DNA of 64,000 nt, from the NCBI RefSeq assembly GCF_013385175.1, contig NZ_JABZEO010000005.1, positions 124,001 through 188,000 of the forward strand, given 5' to 3'. The notes beneath the pieces were generated by a model. The model saw only the letters and a list, made by a program, of their open reading frames with translations, had not been told where the DNA came from and made no database searches. Shown here one piece after another: positions 7,152 to 14,953 of the stretch; position 1 is the stretch's first letter, and each line of letters opens with the position of its first letter. This DNA is from Allochromatium humboldtianum (lineage in GTDB: Bacteria > Pseudomonadota > Gammaproteobacteria > Chromatiales > Chromatiaceae). The translations under genes and the position numbers were made by a program.

Positions 7152-7853
7152 TCACCAATCCGGTACGCTTCCCGCCGGCGGTGGGGGAGGCGGTGGCGGC
7201 AGTAGTCCGCCATTGGCGATCCAGACCGCGCCGGCCGCGATGGCGAGCGCCAGAACGAAGGCGATCGGCCCGCCGCCCCTGGCCGAGTGCGCCATCGGCT
7301 CGCGCGTCATCTTGTAGCCCGTGATCATGGGCCGGATCAGGTTGTCACGCCGCACCCAGGTATGGAAGAGTGTCGCCAGCACATGCAGGGCGACGAAACC
7401 GCCGATGATCCAGATCGCCTGACGGTGCAGACTGCTGAGCCAGCCGCTCGTCTCGCTGGAGACCAGAGATTTGAGCGGTCCTGAGAAGGCGATGTCGTCG
7501 TTAGCGAAGAGTCCGGTCAGGCTCTGGAACAGCATCAGCGCCAGCAGCACCAATACCGAGAGTCCCCCCAATGGATTGTGCCCCATGCCGTGCCAGCGTC
7601 CGCGCAGATAGGTCAGAATCGTTCGTGGGCCGGGCACGAACTGGCCGAAGCGGGCATAGGTCGAACCGACGAAGCCCCAGACGAGGCGAAAGACGATCAA
7701 TCCGAAGATGGCCAGTCCGATCAAGCCGTGCCAGTCGATCCAGGGTCCGCCCGTCAGTCCGGTCACGAAGGCCAGTGCGACCAGTAACACCAGCAACCAA
7801 TGAAAGAGACGGGTCGGAAGATCCCAGAGTTTGATTCGATGTTCCTGCATCAT
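7152..7853 (-). CDS. Cytochrome b561-type (di-haem b/b6) membrane protein
   Basis: 233 aa with four predicted transmembrane helices and the Ni/Fe-hydrogenase b-type cytochrome fold. Candidate haem ligands are His in RLFHWLLVLL, WHGLIGLAIF, LHRQAIWIIGG and FVALHVLATLFHTW. It ends with a proline run of eight followed by a short tail, which is unusual for the family. Such proteins accept quinol electrons and pass them to periplasmic cytochromes. They are often found beside cytochrome c' genes, as here. ATG at 7853 or 7850. AGGA is almost adjacent to both. Confidence 0.88.
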   Translation of the reverse strand: MMQEHRIKLWDLPTRLFHWLLVLLVALAFVTGLTGGPWIDWHGLIGLAIFGLIVFRLVWGFVGSTYARFGQFVPGPRTILTYLRGRWHGMGHNPLGGLSVLVLLALMLFQSLTGLFANDDIAFSGPLKSLVSSETSGWLSSLHRQAIWIIGGFVALHVLATLFHTWVRRDNLIRPMITGYKMTREPMAHSARGGGPIAFVLALAIAAGAVWIANGGLLPPPPPPPPAGSVPDW

Positions 7854-7945
7854 TCCTGTACCAGAGAGGGATGGGTGGCTAAAGTGTCGCCCAATCCGGC
7901 GGTCGACGCCAAGTGCGCGCGTGCTCCGGGGCGCGAGGTCGGGCG

Positions 7946-8644
7946 ATGAAGCCCGCTGTCGTCCTGTTGAGCGGCGGTCTGGATTCGACCACGGCGCTCG
8001 CCATCGCCCGCGCCCAAGGCTTCGCTCCCTATGCGCTGTCCTTCCGCTATGGTCAGCGTCATGCCGTCGAGCTGGAAGCGGCCGCGCGCGTGGCCGAATC
8101 CCAGGGCGTGGTCGAGCATGTGATCGCCGAGATCGATCTGCGCCGCTTCGGCGGCTCGGCCCTGACGGCGGATCTCGCCGTTCCCAAGGGACGTGATCCG
8201 AGCGAAATGGATCATGACATCCCTGTGACCTATGTGCCCGCACGCAACACCGTCTTCCTGTCGTTCGCACTCGCCTGGGCCGAGGTGCTGGAGGCGGGCG
8301 ACATCTTCATCGGAGTCAATGCGCTCGACTATTCCGGCTATCCGGACTGCCGTCCCGAGTACATCGCCGCCTTCGAGACACTGGCGAATCTGGCTACGGC
8401 CGCCGGTGTCGAGGGGCGTCAGCGTTATCGCATCCATGCCCCGCTGATCGAGATGAGCAAGGCCGAGATCATCCGTGCCGGGCTGGCGCTCGGGGTCGAT
8501 TATGGGCTGACCAGCAGCTGCTATGACCCCGGCCCCGATGGTCGCCCCTGTGGGGCCTGCGATTCCTGCCGACTGCGTGCCAAGGGCTTTGCCGAGGCGG
8601 GCAGCGCCGATCCGCTCCTGACTCGCTTCGAGGTGGGTGCATGA
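7946..8644 (+). CDS. queC: 7-cyano-7-deazaguanine (preQ0) synthase QueC
   Basis: 232 aa cytosolic ATP-dependent enzyme converting 7-carboxy-7-deazaguanine to preQ0 in queuosine synthesis. The PP-loop motif [10 protein letters not shown] is at residues 7-16. The zinc site near the C-terminus is visible as SSCYDP, then [18 protein letters not shown] lies eight bases before the ATG at 7946, and an earlier GTG/ATG extension is rejected. It overlaps the next gene by four bases, so queC-queD-queE form one unit. Confidence 0.97.
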   Translation: MKPAVVLLSGGLDSTTALAIARAQGFAPYALSFRYGQRHAVELEAAARVAESQGVVEHVIAEIDLRRFGGSALTADLAVPKGRDPSEMDHDIPVTYVPARNTVFLSFALAWAEVLEAGDIFIGVNALDYSGYPDCRPEYIAAFETLANLATAAGVEGRQRYRIHAPLIEMSKAEIIRAGLALGVDYGLTSSCYDPGPDGRPCGACDSCRLRAKGFAEAGSADPLLTRFEVGA

Positions 8645-9735
8645 ATACCCGACTCTTCCATCTCGCCGCCGTCCCCTTCGAGGCCGCGTGTCGGGTCGAC
8701 ATCCTGCCCGAGGGACATCGCTGCCGGCGTCTGCATGGTCACAGCTTCCTGGCGCGGGTGCGCGCCGAGCCGCCGTCGGGCTGGGCCGGCTTTCCGGGCG
8801 CCGAGAGCGACGACCTCCAGGCCGCGCTCGCGCGCTGTGTCGAGCCGCTCGACTATCGCGATCTCAACACCGTCCTGCCAATCCCGACCGACGAGAATCT
8901 GGCGCGCTGGGTGCGCGACCGGCTCGACGTGCCCGGCATCGCCTCCGTCGGCATCCAGAGCACGCGCGATCAGGGCGCGGATCTCGACGGCGCCGATCAC
9001 GCCCATCTCTGGCGCCGTTTCCGCTTCGAGTCGGCGCATCGGCTGCCGAACGTCCCCGAAGGCCATCCCTGCGGGCGGATGCATGGCCACGGCTTCGAGG
9101 TCATCCTCCACGCCGATCAGGATCTGGACGGCGAGGACATGGGCATCGACTTCGACCGGCTGGCCGCGCTCTGGGCGCCGCTGTACGCTGAGCTGCATCA
9201 GGTCTGTCTCAACGACATCCCCGGTCTGCAGAATCCGACCAGCGAGCTGTTGGCACGCTGGATCTGGGCACGGCTCAAGCCCGAACTACCGGCGCTGTCC
9301 TGGGTCACGGTCTACGAGACGGCGACTGCCGGCTGTCATTTCGACGGGACTCACTATCGCATCTGGAAGGAACAGCGCTTCGAGGCCGCGCTGCGTCTGG
9401 ATCGGGCGCCCGAGGGCGATGCGCGTCGGCGTCTGCATGGACACAGCTATCTGTTGCGGCTGCATCTGACCGCGCCGCTCGATCAGGTGCTCGGCTGGAC
9501 GGTCGACTATGGCGACGTCAAGCGGTTGTTCAAACCGCTCTATGACCGGCTCGACCATCATCGGCTCGATGCGCTCGACGGGCTGGAGTCGGCTGATCCG
9601 GGGAGTCTGACCCAGTGGATTCGTGAGCGCATCCGCGACGATCTGCCCGAACTCGACCGTATCGATCTGCAACCGACGCCTGGTTGCGGCGCTTCGTTGT
9701 GCTGGGGCGAACTGGGTCCGGCGCTGCCGACATGA
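8641..9735 (+). CDS. Three-domain 6-carboxy-tetrahydropterin synthase (QueD)-like protein
   Basis: 364 aa, three times the usual QueD length (about 120 aa). Three tandem T-fold repeats are visible: about residues 5-115, 122-240 and 243-355, each containing a PEG and a HGH motif. The middle repeat keeps the full set: [16 protein letters not shown], then [10 protein letters not shown], with the first zinc His and the catalytic Cys. In repeat 1 the first His is Cys (FEAACRV), although PEGHRC and HGH remain. In repeat 3 the first His is Leu and the Cys position is Ala ([12 protein letters not shown]). QueD makes 6-carboxy-tetrahydropterin from dihydroneopterin triphosphate. Position between queC and queE supports that role. 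Inference: only the middle domain is catalytic and the flanking ones are structural. Confidence 0.85.
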   Translation: MNTRLFHLAAVPFEAACRVDILPEGHRCRRLHGHSFLARVRAEPPSGWAGFPGAESDDLQAALARCVEPLDYRDLNTVLPIPTDENLARWVRDRLDVPGIASVGIQSTRDQGADLDGADHAHLWRRFRFESAHRLPNVPEGHPCGRMHGHGFEVILHADQDLDGEDMGIDFDRLAALWAPLYAELHQVCLNDIPGLQNPTSELLARWIWARLKPELPALSWVTVYETATAGCHFDGTHYRIWKEQRFEAALRLDRAPEGDARRRLHGHSYLLRLHLTAPLDQVLGWTVDYGDVKRLFKPLYDRLDHHRLDALDGLESADPGSLTQWIRERIRDDLPELDRIDLQPTPGCGASLCWGELGPALPT

Positions 9736-10373
9736 GCTACTGGGTCAAGGAAAGCTTCTACAGTCTGCAAGGAGAGGGCGCTCAGACCGGACGCGCGGCA
9801 GTGTTCTGCCGCTTCAGCGGCTGCAACCTCTGGTCGGGTCGCGAGCAGGATCGCGATCGCGCCCTCTGCCGTTTCTGCGACACCGACTTTCGCGGCACGG
9901 ACGGCGAGGGCGGCGGACGCTATCGCGATGCCGACGAACTGGCCAAACACCTCTATACCCTCTGGTCGGCCGAAGCGGATGCGAGCGGTCGACCCTATGT
10001 CGTTTGCACCGGCGGCGAGCCGCTGCTGCAACTCGACGCACCCCTGATCGATGCGCTGCACGGGCTAGGCTTCGAGGTCGCCGTCGAGACCAACGGCACC
10101 CGTCCGGCGCCGCCCGGTCTCGACTGGATCTGCGTCAGCCCCAAGGCGGGCACAACCACGGTATTGATCCTAGGTGACGAACTCAAGCTGATCTATCCGC
10201 AGCCCGGTCTGGAACCCGAGCGCTTCGCGGGGCTGGATTTCCGCCATTTCTTCCTGCAACCCATGGACGGCCCGCATCGCGTCGCCAACACCCGTCTGGC
10301 CGTCGACTACTGCAAGGCCCATCCGCGCTGGCGTCTGAGTCTCCAGACACACAAGTGGCTCGGGATTCCCTGA
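9732..10373 (+). CDS. queE: 7-carboxy-7-deazaguanine synthase QueE (radical SAM)
   Basis: 213 aa. The N-terminal KESFYSLQGEGAQTGRAAVF is typical. The radical SAM cluster has the QueE-specific CX14CX2C spacing (Cys in FSGC, then ALCRFCDTDF). A glycine-rich CTGGEPLLQ motif follows at about residue 95. It converts 6-carboxy-tetrahydropterin, the QueD product, to 7-carboxy-7-deazaguanine, which QueC then uses, so the three genes form three consecutive steps. The ATG overlaps the QueD stop (ATGA). Confidence 0.96.
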   Translation: MSYWVKESFYSLQGEGAQTGRAAVFCRFSGCNLWSGREQDRDRALCRFCDTDFRGTDGEGGGRYRDADELAKHLYTLWSAEADASGRPYVVCTGGEPLLQLDAPLIDALHGLGFEVAVETNGTRPAPPGLDWICVSPKAGTTTVLILGDELKLIYPQPGLEPERFAGLDFRHFFLQPMDGPHRVANTRLAVDYCKAHPRWRLSLQTHKWLGIP

Positions 10374-10394
10374 GCGCGACCCGCGCACAATTTT

Positions 10395-10438
10395 TGTAAA
10401 TTCCTGTTGACATTGTTCGGTGTCAAGCTAAGATGACA
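10395..10438 (+). promoter_or_regulatory. puc promoter with two PpsR/CrtJ boxes
   Basis: Two perfect TGT-N12-ACA sites are present, at 10395-10412 and 10421-10438, centred 26 bases apart. A sigma70-type promoter lies inside them: TTGACA (10407-10412), 16-base spacer, TAAGAT (10429-10434). Box 1 covers the -35 hexamer and box 2 covers the -10 hexamer, the layout expected for repression by PpsR/CrtJ in oxygen. The start of pucB is about 137 bases downstream, leaving a long leader. Confidence 0.8.
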
Positions 10439-10575
10439 CCTGCCGAGCAGCGGAACCCCTTGAACCAAGCGTCAGCCGTTCGAGTGAGGCTTGAGGCAGC
10501 GTTGAACGCGATTCGCGCCTCCATCCGCGCGTCACGAAGGCGGTAGTTTCGATTTCCTTCGGAGTCATCAACTCA

Positions 10576-10785
10576 GTGGCTGAACAGAAGAAACCAGTTG
10601 CCCAAACCAAGGGCGGCGGTAGCGCCAAACCCACAATGGAGACCAAGTCCATGGCAAGTCTTTCCGGTCTGACCGATCAGCAAGCCAAAGAATTCCACGA
10701 GCAGTTCAAGACGACCTACACCGCGTTCGTCGGTCTGGCCGCTCTGGCTCACCTGTTCGTCATCGCCGCCAATCCTTGGTGGTAA
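10576..10785 (+). CDS. pucB: Light-harvesting complex LH2 beta subunit
   Basis: Small membrane protein that binds bacteriochlorophyll in the peripheral antenna. The core LSGLTDQQAKEFHEQFKTTY then FVGLAALAHLFVIAANPWW has the conserved bacteriochlorophyll-ligand His (ALAH), a second His in EFHEQ, and the PWW end. The start is unsettled: GTG at 10576 (69 aa, GGAG 11 bases upstream), ATG at 10636, or ATG at 10651 (44 aa, GGAG nine bases upstream). The longer form adds a Lys/Gly-rich tail (AEQKKPVAQTKGGGS), unusual for LH2 beta. pucA follows after 35 bases. Confidence 0.93.
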   Translation: MAEQKKPVAQTKGGGSAKPTMETKSMASLSGLTDQQAKEFHEQFKTTYTAFVGLAALAHLFVIAANPWW

Positions 10786-10820
10786 AACGGTTTTAAACCT
10801 TCTTCACAGAGGTCAATGCA

Positions 10821-10979
10821 ATGAGCAACGTCGCAAAGCCGCGTAACCCCGAAGACGATTGGAAGATCTGGCTGGTCGTGAACCCGGCTACCTGGCTGAT
10901 GCCCATCTTCTACGCCCTGCTGGTTCTGGCCATCGCCGTCCACGCGGTCGTCTTCTCGGTCGGTCTCGGCTGGCAGTAA
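10821..10979 (+). CDS. pucA: Light-harvesting complex LH2 alpha subunit
   Basis: 52 aa, single transmembrane helix. The stretch DDWKIWLVVNPATWLMPIFY and the following LAIAVHAVVFS with the bacteriochlorophyll-ligand His are diagnostic of antenna alpha subunits. SD-like AGAGG is nine bases before the ATG. With pucB it forms one alpha-beta pair. No reaction-centre genes are nearby, so this is a peripheral (LH2) operon and other pairs probably exist elsewhere in the genome. Confidence 0.94.
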   Translation: MSNVAKPRNPEDDWKIWLVVNPATWLMPIFYALLVLAIAVHAVVFSVGLGWQ

Positions 10980-11080
10980 GGCATCAGATACTCGATCGCT
11001 CGTTGGGCGAATTCAGCCCTCGCGTCGCTCACTCGGCGTAAGCCGTCTAGCGATAGGTAGCGTTCGAGGTCTTGGCTTAT

Positions 11081-11126
11081 GAAAGCAGCGCTGGTAGTCT
11101 CTGGCTATCAGCGCTGCTTTCGTTTG
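11081..11126 (+). terminator. Hairpin terminator after pucBA
   Basis: GAAAGCAGCGCTGGTAG and CTATCAGCGCTGCTTTC pair over about 17 bases around a 7-base loop, followed by a short T-rich stretch. It lies 100 bases after pucA and before the response regulator. Confidence 0.75.
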
Positions 11127-11223
11127 TCTGCGTGTCGTGCTAGACATGCGATGGGAGTGCGTTGGCCGCATACGGCCGTTGTTTCTTCAAAGCGATAAGC
11201 CCTGTTTCGGGTAGGAGCCTGGG

Positions 11224-11865
11224 ATGCCCATCAGCCTGGTTCTAGCCGATGATCATGGTCTCATCCTGAGGGGGCTCGAATACCTCTTTTCCACGTCGTC
11301 CGATTTCGCCATCCTGGCTTCGTGCATCAATGGCGAACAGGCTTTGACGGCCGTCCGGCATCATCGACCGGATATCCTGCTGCTCGACCTCAAGATGCCC
11401 GGTCTCGATGGTCTGGGCGTGATGCGAAAACTACGCGAAGAGCACGACATCCCGACTAAGATCGTGTTGCTCACCGCCGAACTCAATCGAGACGAAGCGC
11501 TCGAGTCCATGCGGCTTGGTGTGCGTGGCATTCTCCTCAAGCACATGGCGCCGGCCTTGCTGATCCAGTGTATCCGGAAGGTCTACGCCGGCGAGGAGTG
11601 GTTCGAAAAACGCTCGGTCAGTCGCGCCCTGGACCGTCTGCTCTGTCGAGGGTTGGACGCGAAGCCCGAGCTGGCCTCCCTGACGCCGCGCGAGATCGAG
11701 CTGGTGCGGCAAGTCGCCAGTGGAATCAGCAATCGCGAGATCGCCGAGCAGCTCCACATCAGTCTGGGGACGGTGAAGATCCATCTGCACAACGTCTATG
11801 GCAAGCTCGGGGTCAGGGGGCGGGTGGCGCTGGCGAACTATGCGCGTGAGAATGGGTTGATTTGA
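11224..11865 (+). CDS. NarL/FixJ-family response regulator
   Basis: 213 aa. The receiver domain has the acidic pair DDH at residues 9-11, the phosphoacceptor Asp in LLLDLKMPGLDG (about residue 56), and Lys in GILLKHM. The C-terminal LuxR-type HTH reads LTPREIELVRQVASGISNRE and then TVKIHLHNVYGKL. AGGAG lies six bases before the ATG. No sensor kinase is adjacent, so it is an orphan. Its place between the puc genes and the convergent VCBS-like gene is suggestive only. A role in light or redox control is not shown by the sequence. Confidence 0.93.
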   Translation: MPISLVLADDHGLILRGLEYLFSTSSDFAILASCINGEQALTAVRHHRPDILLLDLKMPGLDGLGVMRKLREEHDIPTKIVLLTAELNRDEALESMRLGVRGILLKHMAPALLIQCIRKVYAGEEWFEKRSVSRALDRLLCRGLDAKPELASLTPREIELVRQVASGISNREIAEQLHISLGTVKIHLHNVYGKLGVRGRVALANYARENGLI

Positions 11866-11892
11866 ACGTCATGCAGGCGCCTGAGAGCGGAG

Positions 11893-11912
11893 CCCGGCCC
11901 CTGAAGGCCGGG
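11893..11912. terminator. GC-rich hairpin between convergent genes
   Basis: CCCGGCC, loop CCTGAA, GGCCGGG lies between the response regulator and the large convergent gene. There is no clear T-run, so function as a terminator is tentative. Confidence 0.4.
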
Positions 11913-11932
11913 GGATCGCGGAGTACGGCGTT

Positions 11933-14638
11933 TCAAGCCACGTCGAAATACATGTTCGTATCCGTGGTGGCCGTGTTCCAGCCCTCGATCGGAAATTCTT
12001 CGTCGAACAGTGTGGCGAGCGGTACGTTATCGAGCAGCGAGAAGGTGTTGCCCCACAGGAAACCGTCGTTGTTGCCGTCGACCGATGGGATGAGGCCATC
12101 GAAGAGGCTGACGCTGGGTCCACTGAAGAAGTCGGACGTGATGCCGCCCTGCAGGCGCAGAAGTCCGACGAAGAAATCGAGATCGAGTCCTAGATAGGAT
12201 AGATTCGAGAAAACTGCGTCCATGTCCACCGCGACGCCGAAGTCGATCAGTCCATCGGCGTCCCCGTCGATATCCGCATCGAACGTGCTGTCATCGGGTG
12301 TGTCGATGGTGATAGCGTCTCCAAGTGAGAACCCGGTGATGGTCGATCCATCTTCGAGCATGGCCATGAGCGGCAGATCCATGACCTCCAGCGAGAATTC
12401 CTGGATCGCTTTCAGTGTCGTGATCAGGTTCGCGGCAACGAGATCCCAAGTATATTCGAAGGACAACAGGTTCACGCCAGCGCCGGCGATGTCGATGTTC
12501 AGTCCAAAGCTGTCGCTTTCGCCGAAAGTGATCGGCACGCCGGTAGCTGCCTCTATCAACTGCGCGACCACGGCGTCCACGTCGATGTCGAGCACGGCCA
12601 CATCGTCCTCGCCTTCGCTCGTCAGTGTATTGGATCCCACTGGATCCGGCGTCCCCGTGGTTTCGATGACCGGGAAGTTCAAATCCAGGGTTGCAAGACC
12701 GGCCAGGTCTATCGAGGTTTCGAGGTCATCCTCGGCTGAGAAGTCGAAAATATTGAAGCCTGGCTCGCCCTGGACCCCATTGAAACCAGCGATATTACCG
12801 GTGTCGATATCCCAGACGTCGATCGTGGAGCCGCCACCAAAGGTTGAGGCCGTGAGCAGCAAATCGAGATCGGTATCGAGATCGAATACGAAATCCATGC
12901 CGAAATTCACATTGGGCGACATGGTGTTGAAGGTGGCTCCGCCATCGACCGAATAGACGCTGGAGATGCTGAAGGTCTCGCCGTTCTCGACCTGGCGTGG
13001 TACTTCGAAGTAGACGTCGACGGGGATCTGGCTATCGACATCGCCCGATGTGAAGTAGAAATAGGGTTGGAGTCCGACCTTGGCGGCGAATGAACCCTGG
13101 GTGGAAACACCGGGTGTGATGATCGAGTCGGGAAGCTCGACATCTTCACCGAAGAGTCCGGCGAAGAAGTCCGCCAGTGCCTCGATTCCATTGAGGATAC
13201 CGCTCAGGACATCACCCTCGAAGGTATAGCTGGGAACGATTTGGGCGCTGAGGTTCTGTGTGCCCGTGTCGAAACCGAAGAAGGGCAGTTCCGGCTGAAG
13301 GATGAGCGCCTCCCCGGTGCCGAACATTGATTGGTCTTGGGTCTCGAAAAGCAACTCATCGGAGAAGCCCACAGGCGCATCGTCCGAACCTGTGACCGTG
13401 ACGGTGATCGTTGCCGGTACGGACGTATCGCTCTCTTCCGTGCCGCTGGGCGAGTTGCCGACTCCGCTGTCGTCGATGGCGACATATTGAAAGGTGACAG
13501 CGCGTGACTCGCCGGCATCGAGGAACTGGAATTCGTCCTTGGGGTTGAAGGTGAAGGTTCCGTCACCGTTGTTGACGACTTCACCATATTGATTGCCGAA
13601 GGCATCGGTCGGCGCCGAGATGATCTCGAAGGTCAGGACGTCGCCGATATCGATGTCGGTGCCGACGAAGTTGCCGGTCACGCCGTCTCCGGTCAGCGGG
13701 TCGAACTGGCTGCTCTGAACCGTATCGAACGCATCGTCCTCGTCGACGGTCAGGGCTACGTCGAAGGCAATGGGCTGATCGTTCTGACCATCGATCGTCA
13801 GCACCACGTCGGCCGTGGCGAGATTGCCTTCGCTGGATTGGGTCTCATAGGTGAAGGACCAGGTGCGGATGTCGTCATGGGCCAGCTTGTCCACGTCGGC
13901 GCCATCCGCCGTGAAGGTTGCAAAACCGTCATCGCTGACGAAGAGCGTACCCAGTACGAGTCCACCGATCTCGACCGTTCGCTGAAAGCCGCCACTGACG
14001 GGGTCGAGATCGCCCTCGGCATCAATGACGCTGATCACGGTCTTGCGAGTACCGTCGGGCTGCACGCCATTGGTGTCGTTTGCCAGCAGGTCGATGGTGC
14101 CGGCCGCGTTTTCATCCACCTCCCAGGCGTCGTTGCGTGCCACACCGCTGGCATCCCCGGCGATCTTGGTGCCGTCGCTGCGTTTGGATGCATTGCCGGC
14201 CGTGATATAGCGCAGACCAAAATCCGCGAGGTCGAGGCTGTCGAGCGAGAGGGGGTCATCGGCCGAGAGAATGAAGCGCGCCGAATCGATGTCGTCCCTG
14301 CCGAGGCCTGATGTCCCGAACTCGATACCTACGTCGAATTGCCCTTGTTCACGCGCGACGGCGCCTTTGACGTTGATGTCCCCGCGGACGCTGTCCACGT
14401 TTTCTTCACCGAAGACGCTCTGACCGATGAAGTGCTCGCTACCATCGATGCCGGTCACGGACAGGCCAGCAGTCGAGGCGTCCACGCCTGCAAGGTCGAA
14501 AAAGAGGCCGCGTAGGTCAGTGATCAGGCCAGCGCCTAGCAATTGCACATCGAAGCGGAGCGTGCCATCCAACAATTCCTCGATTTTGATGAGTGTATCG
14601 ACAGGACCGTTGACCGTGAACGTTATGGAACGAGCCAT
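11933..14638 (-). CDS. Large VCBS/cadherin-like repeat protein, probable surface or secreted protein
   Basis: 901 aa, very acidic, Asp/Gly rich, few Cys. The ATG at 14638 has a strong GGAGG six bases upstream. A start 90 bases earlier is rejected. Residues about 1-145 form a domain seen at the front of calcium-type adhesins (FGEENVDSVRGDINVKG, then FDVGIEFGTSGLGRDDI). Residues about 170-425 look like cadherin/VCBS domains (DENAAGTIDLLANDTNG, NDQPIAF, NGDGTFTFNPKDE, GSDDAPVGF). The remaining half is beta-rich without a known match. There is no N-terminal signal peptide and no RTX nonapeptide run, so the export route is unclear. A type I system is possible but no transporter is nearby. Convergent with a response regulator. 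Confidence 0.75.
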   Translation of the reverse strand: MARSITFTVNGPVDTLIKIEELLDGTLRFDVQLLGAGLITDLRGLFFDLAGVDASTAGLSVTGIDGSEHFIGQSVFGEENVDSVRGDINVKGAVAREQGQFDVGIEFGTSGLGRDDIDSARFILSADDPLSLDSLDLADFGLRYITAGNASKRSDGTKIAGDASGVARNDAWEVDENAAGTIDLLANDTNGVQPDGTRKTVISVIDAEGDLDPVSGGFQRTVEIGGLVLGTLFVSDDGFATFTADGADVDKLAHDDIRTWSFTYETQSSEGNLATADVVLTIDGQNDQPIAFDVALTVDEDDAFDTVQSSQFDPLTGDGVTGNFVGTDIDIGDVLTFEIISAPTDAFGNQYGEVVNNGDGTFTFNPKDEFQFLDAGESRAVTFQYVAIDDSGVGNSPSGTEESDTSVPATITVTVTGSDDAPVGFSDELLFETQDQSMFGTGEALILQPELPFFGFDTGTQNLSAQIVPSYTFEGDVLSGILNGIEALADFFAGLFGEDVELPDSIITPGVSTQGSFAAKVGLQPYFYFTSGDVDSQIPVDVYFEVPRQVENGETFSISSVYSVDGGATFNTMSPNVNFGMDFVFDLDTDLDLLLTASTFGGGSTIDVWDIDTGNIAGFNGVQGEPGFNIFDFSAEDDLETSIDLAGLATLDLNFPVIETTGTPDPVGSNTLTSEGEDDVAVLDIDVDAVVAQLIEAATGVPITFGESDSFGLNIDIAGAGVNLLSFEYTWDLVAANLITTLKAIQEFSLEVMDLPLMAMLEDGSTITGFSLGDAITIDTPDDSTFDADIDGDADGLIDFGVAVDMDAVFSNLSYLGLDLDFFVGLLRLQGGITSDFFSGPSVSLFDGLIPSVDGNNDGFLWGNTFSLLDNVPLATLFDEEFPIEGWNTATTDTNMYFDVA

Positions 14639-14953
14639 GGCAGCCTCCAGTTGAATGAGGGTCTCGATGTGAGGCGCTAGCAAGAAAGCCCCGTGGAGAT
14701 CCGCGTTATGGTTTATCGATTCTGTCAACTATTGTGGCTGTGGAGGCGCGATCGCCAATCGATCGAGCGATAGATTTTGGCTATACCCAAAGATATATTT
14801 TTCCTAGGGCGCCAATCGATTTGTGTGTTGAAGCGGGCGGCTGGATCCAGCCACAGGGCGGGGGAAGGACTGGAAAGTGACTGCCGATTGCCGCAATCCT
14901 CGCCGCAAGCCCCTATCCCTATCGGGCTCGTGCCAGAACACGGCGGAAATGGA
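14639..14953 (-). promoter_or_regulatory. Upstream region of the VCBS-like gene with an 11-bp direct repeat
   Basis: CGCCAATCGAT occurs at 14753-14763 and again at 14810-14820, 57 bases apart, flanking an AT-rich stretch (14771-14802) that probably holds the promoter. A GATTGC-C-GCAATC inverted repeat lies at about 14883-14897. No gene is seen in this 315-bp gap. A regulator binding the repeat is inference. Confidence 0.4.
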
